64,000 nucleotides of DNA from Pseudisothecium myosuroides (taxonomy: Eukaryota > Streptophyta > Bryopsida > Hypnales > Lembophyllaceae), in assembly GCA_951799445.1 (NCBI GenBank), contig OX637287.1, positions 6,076,001 through 6,140,000 on the forward strand, read 5' to 3'. How positions within the stretch are numbered: position 1 is the stretch's first letter; every line of letters starts with the position of its first letter. The position numbers were made by a program, and so were the translations under genes. Under the pieces are notes generated by a model. That model saw only the letters and a list, made by a program, of their open reading frames with translations, was not told the DNA's origin and did not search any database. Positions 59,755-64,000 of this stretch are shown piece by piece.

Positions 59755-60369
59755 TACTATGAATTCACTCTTTAATATATGACTTGTGCAAGGACATAGG
59801 TTTATATGCTTCAACAAAACGGTATAGTCAAGAGAAGAAACCGAATCATCGTCAAACAAGACAATATGGAGTATGGCCATAGCATGTAGACTTCCATCTT
59901 ATCTCTAGATGGAAGCAATATTCATGGTCAATTATCTTATCAATCAAAGTCCTACTTGTGCAAATCAAGGCATAACACCAGAAAAGAAGTATTCTAGTAA
60001 AACACACCATGATGACTATTTCAAAAATTTAGGTTGTATTTCTTATTGTCATGTACCCAAGGACACTACTAGAAAAGGGGGCCCGTTTTCGCATAGATTG
60101 TGTTGAATTTTGTTGATTTCAACAAGTATTTCTGCTAATACGGCACATTTGTCAATTTTCTTTGGACAATGAACATAGATTGACGGAGCAAATCATAGAT
60201 TTTTGTTGGTTCAACTGAATGTACAATGATTAATCAACTAAAAATGTTGACTTCTAATCAACATAGATTGCCTAAAACTTTTGATCCAAAATGTTCAATC
60301 ATCAAATCATCAAGACTGCAACCAATTTCAATTAATATTTTAGAAAATTTTAGAATATTTCAAATATCT

Positions 60370-60690
60370 TTTTGAAATCTTTGAAATCTCTCAAATTCTT
60401 TTATGAATCTTTTGGAATCTTTTGGAATCTTCTAAAAGATCTATTGGAATCTATAAAAATCTTTTTAAAATCTAATAAATTCTTTTTAAACAATTGGAAT
60501 CTATATGAATCTTTAAAAAATCTAAAGAATTTTTTTAAAACTATTGGAATTTTTTTCAAAATCTGTTAAAATCTATTGAAATCCTTGTAGAATCTCTTAA
60601 AATCTTTTTAAAATCTTTAAAATTATTTTTTTTCTTAAGAATCTTTTAAAATCTTCTAAAGTCTTCCAAAGTCTTTTGAAATCATTTGGA
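60370..60690. repeat. Degenerate 10-bp tandem array (GAATCTTTTA type)
   Basis: Many loose copies of GAATCTTTTGGAATCTTTTA and AAATCTTTTTAAAATCT units lie inside the CACTA element. The open frame 60372-60569 is made of these units and is not a gene. Confidence 0.75.
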
Positions 60691-62419
60691 TTTTCTTACA
60701 AATTACGAATTTAGATTTTAAATTTTAATCAAATTTTCAACAAATATAATTTGATTTTGAATTTGATTTAAACTCCAATGAAATTCAATAACTACAATTA
60801 TAACTTGACATTTGATCAAAATTTTAATCAAATTCAAATCTTTTACAAATTTTATTTCAAATGAGTTAATGAAAATTCAAATTTTGATGCAACTCAAGTC
60901 AATTGAAATTTACAATGCACCCAAAAGAGGCAATAACTATCTAAATTCTATCAAATTTACAATTTGATAGAATTTGATCAATTGCAATTTTCATTCTATT
61001 TTCTATGGTATATAATTTGATTAGAGTCCAAATTTATAATTTGATTGAATTTTCAACTTATATTTTTAAGTATTTTCATTTGCATTAGAGTTGAATTTGA
61101 ATTCTAAATTTTGATTGAAAGAAGTTCAAATTTTGAACTATTCACAATTTTATTCTAGGCTTTGAATTATTCAAATTTGAACTTTGCAAGCCTTGAAATT
61201 GCCAAGGCCATTTTTCTACCAAAAAACATTCAAAATTGTTATATTTACTGCATTCATCCAAGGAAACAAAAAGAATATTTTCTTAGGGTCAAACCATTGG
61301 ACCTTAGACTTCACTTGTCTTAAATCATATGCCAAATTGAATTTCATGAAGTTTAATTGTGAAAATTGGAAGACATATGTTAGCATTGAAACTTAGAAAG
61401 AAAAATTATTTTGAATGCTAGCTAGCAATTTCAAATGACTTTAACTGCCATTAGTGGAATTTTTTTGCACTAAAGCCTTTGAATTGAAAAAAAATTGTAT
61501 TCGAGATTGAGATCAAATTCTAGGAATTTAAAAAAAAAATGCCACTTCATTTTCAATCTTTAAAATATTGTTAAAAAAACATAGATTCAAGATTGAACAA
61601 AAACTAAACCAATTATATCTTTGGATTGGAATTAAAATACAATAATCTGAATGGTGAGATTATTCTAGCAAGCAACCTTAACCTTTCAAAAATTATTATG
61701 AATTTTTTTGGAAATTGCACTAAAAAATGAACTCTATAGATTATTTTATCACCAAGATGCTTAGATTTCACAAATATTAAGATTCTTCATAATGTTTTCA
61801 TCACAAGTACAAATAGAGCAAATCAAACCTTTACATATATACAAAAACATAATATTTGAGGAACAAAAATTTGATCCCCAAGAGGACTATGGTAAGTTAG
61901 GGTTAAAATATGAATTGTAAGCTTTGAACTATTCAAAGTGTGAGTTTTCAACTATTCAAAATTCAAAATTCAAACTATTCAAAAATGCAACTATTTAATT
62001 CTAAGTTTTGGCCAACCACCTTCAGAAAAATGCTTGTCAGATTTTCAAAACTTGTTATTATAAATTGAAAATTTTACCACTAAAACTAAACTTTAAGATC
62101 TCTTTTTTCCAACAAATTTTATGAAAAACGAACTTACAATGAAGGAGAAAATTGCTTGCAAAGTTGACTGACTTTGCTATACAACAACCATGAATAAATA
62201 ATACTAACTTTGGGCCAAACCACCTCTAGAAAAATGCTTGTCAGATTTAAAAAAAATATTGTAATAAATTGAAAATTTTATCACTGAAACTAGACTTTAA
62301 GATCTATTTTTTCCATCAAATTTCATGGAAAAAGGATTTACTATGAAGGAAATATGAGCCTCCAAAGTCTGCAGACTTTGCAAAATAAAAATGAAAAATG
62401 AATAAATTCAACTAACTAA

Positions 62420-62483
62420 CATGGTGCAATGGTTGAAGTCTTTGGTTGTTAACCAAGAGGTTCCAAGTTCAAACCTTGCCATG
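62420..62483 (+). other. tRNA-like (Asn-type) pol III promoter segment, probably SINE-derived
   Basis: It folds into an acceptor stem of seven pairs (CATGGTG with TGCCATG, two of them G-T), an anticodon arm TTTGG/CCAAG with loop TTGTTAA (anticodon GTT, Asn), and a T arm with loop TTCAAAC. An A-box-like TGGTGCAATGGTTGA and a B-box-like GGTTCCAAGTTCAAACC are present. It is only 64 bases long, the D arm is too short, and the T stem has a mismatch, so it is not a working tRNA. A T run follows at about 62500. It lies inside the CACTA element. Confidence 0.5.
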
Positions 62484-63314
62484 GCTGCCCATGTTTTGAA
62501 ATTTTTTTTTTTGTTGCTCGGGAATTTTTTGGGAAGTGGAGGGAAAAGAATTTAATTTAAATTTTATAAAAATAATTAATTAATTTCAATTTCAATTTCA
62601 ATTTTCTTTCCTGGATTCATTGTCCAAATCAACATAAATCTATGCTAAAAAATGTCCGAATCAAGTTGTCCTAATCAACTCTTCTTATCAACGAAACTAT
62701 GTGAAATCTATGTTAAAACGGACATGGTTTTTTCTAATAGTGGGAGAACAAAAAAAACTAGATAGCAAGACATTACAGTGCATTTTTCTCAACTATGAAC
62801 AAGCAAGTAAGGTGTATAGATTGTACAAACCAAAAGGTCAAAAAATTCTCCCTAGTAGAGATGTTGTCTTCAATGAAATATAAGTAGGATTTCACTGCTT
62901 CAAAATTGACACCTCAAGGTTTGTTGACTCATTTCAATTGGCTCTCCAACTAGCTTCCCAAATTTCGAGAATCAAAGTACTGAACTTGACCTTTTTGGCA
63001 ACTTACCATTGCAGGAAGGCATCTACAATATAAGAAATCTATGTTCTAGATAACGGATTTTAGATGATGTCATTGTGACAACCCATGTTTTTATGTCAAT
63101 TATAACGTCCAACATAACATCATCTAAGACACTGGTTAGACATGGAGTTCTTATAGTGCCAAATATAGCTCCCGCATTAATTCATTCTATAATTGAGCTA
63201 CAACAACTATCTGAAAGTAGCCAATTTGATCAAGATTTTTACCATGATAGTACTGATAGTATCGATGAGAGACTCCTACTACTTTTAAGTCCAATAACAA
63301 GCAAAGACCAGTAG

Positions 63315-63740
63315 ACCCACCTTTAGCTACTCCAAGCCGAGGTCGCAGATACCCCACTAGAAGAAAAAAAAAGCTCCATGATTTATAGCTCCTAACTAGC
63401 GAAATATTAGAAAAATTACTTTGCTATTCACAAGCTGTCATGGGCACTAATTGGCAAGTTGCAATAGCCACCAAAACCCAATCAATCGAAAGAAATAAAA
63501 TTTAGGACGTAGTAGATAGGAAAATTGGAATGCAACCAATCACTGCAAAGTAAATATTTAATTAAAACTTAAATAGAGACCAATAGGAAAACCCGAAAGG
63601 TTCAAGGCACGTATCGTAGGCTCAAGAGGGTTTTAACAAAGGATCGGCATTGATCACAATGACATTTTTGTCCTAGGAGTGCGGTGGTCTACAATCTGTA
63701 TTATAGCTTCACTAGCTGCCAAATAGGACGATGCTATTTT
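63315..63740. other. AT-rich intergenic DNA
   Basis: No supported gene. May include the tail of the copia remnant. Confidence 0.4.
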
Positions 63741-63815
63741 GCGTGCGTAGAGCGGTGAGCGATGAGCGGTGAGCGTAGGGTCGCGAGCGTAGGGTCGCGA
63801 GCGTAGAACGCAAAA
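63741..63815. repeat. GC-rich short tandem repeat (GAGCGTAGGGTCGC)
   Basis: Two exact copies of GAGCGTAGGGTCGC, followed by GAGCGTAGAACGC and preceded by GAGCGGTGAGCGATGAGCGG. It is a GC-rich island about 75 bp long in AT-rich DNA. The minus-strand open frames crossing it show only the repeat. Confidence 0.8.
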
Positions 63816-64000
63816 AGTTTGATAATTTCTTGAAACGGGCAATAAAGTGAAAGTTTAGGATTTTTTTTAGAAGGAGGAATTCTTAAATTAGTATTAATGA
63901 TGGACCTATGACCGTAGAATATTTTGCATAATTTTTCTGCATAAAAAGTGTAGGGTGGCCAAATATGTATTTTAAGGCCGAGGAAAGATGCAAGTTTCAA

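Larger units (their letters stand above)
60064..62742. mobile_element. CACTA (EnSpm-type) non-autonomous transposon, 2.68 kb
   Basis: The left end CACTACTAGAAAAGGGGGCC with CGTTTTCGCATAGATTG and the inverted right end CACTATTAGAAAAAACCATG with CGTTTTAACATAGATT are matching CACTA termini. A 3-bp direct duplication GGA flanks both sides (60061-60063 and 62743-62745), as expected for this superfamily. Sub-terminal copies of AACATAGATT occur near both ends. No transposase was seen. Inside are an array of ATCTTTT-type units (60370-60690), a piece of the 4771-type repeat (61190-61870) and a tRNA-like segment. Confidence 0.82.
59755..63314 (+). pseudogene. Decayed Ty1/copia retrotransposon pol, split by a CACTA element
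   Basis: The left part (59755-60063) encodes the end of a copia integrase: LQQNGIVKRRNR, then after a frame change MVNYLINQSPT and NLGCISYCHVPKD. The right part (62743-62882) resumes with LDSKTLQCIFLNYEQASK, YRLYKP and ILPSRDVVFNEI, the well-known block after the integrase core. The two halves are separated by 2,679 bp of CACTA element. In-frame stops, frame changes and a poly-A length change next to the insertion make it non-functional. Sequence from 62883 to 63314 may be the following linker. No reverse transcriptase or LTRs were found. Confidence 0.72.

Noticed and set aside
62420..62483. Functional tRNA-Asn gene
   Set aside because: Only 64 bases, shortened D arm and a mismatched T stem; kept only as a tRNA-like segment.

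Overview
The window is nuclear DNA of a land plant. The genes have many short GT-AG introns, the products are plant-type (chloroplast SecY, an ACT-domain Ser/Thr/Tyr kinase, a group I Pumilio, a plant VPS51), and AT-rich transposon-filled DNA separates the gene islands. The repeats and divergent protein sequences fit a seedless plant (bryophyte or lycophyte) better than a flowering plant, but that is inference. All splice models below were built by eye from GT-AG borders, phase agreement and family knowledge. Several start calls differ from the longest open frame because those frames begin with GTG.

Genes in order: (1) 1-972 +, the last three exons of a VPS51/UNHINGED homologue, cut by the window edge. 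(2) 9896-15178 +, a 13-exon ACT-domain protein kinase of the STY8/17/46 type, 704 codons. (3) 18260-21464 -, a 7-exon chloroplast SecY (SCY1), 538 codons. (4) 26568-29226 -, an 8-exon chalcone-isomerase-fold protein, 222 codons, which no long open frame reveals. (5) 39653-45214 -, an 11-exon Pumilio RNA-binding protein, 1133 codons, with glutamine-rich tracts. (6) About 51302-52767 -, a broken GEX1/KAR5/Brambleberry-type nuclear-fusion gene with several frame changes. The genes are unrelated in function and each appears to be its own transcription unit.

The rest is repeats. The most striking are at least eight short non-coding elements bounded by TTAA and by inverted repeats beginning CCC or TCCC (for example 4771-6099, 23221-23865, 31569-32227). 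This is the hallmark of piggyBac-type non-autonomous transposons. A 2.7-kb CACTA element (60064-62742) sits inside a decayed Ty1/copia pol gene with a 3-bp GGA target duplication, and carries a tRNA-like pol III promoter segment. There are also Stowaway-like pieces, several perfect or near-perfect hairpins (22214, 33419, 47440, 57029), a 1.7-kb inverted-repeat element with another element nested in it (31013-32688), and a long degenerate satellite block (53300-55360). I saw no rRNA, CRISPR or prokaryotic signal.
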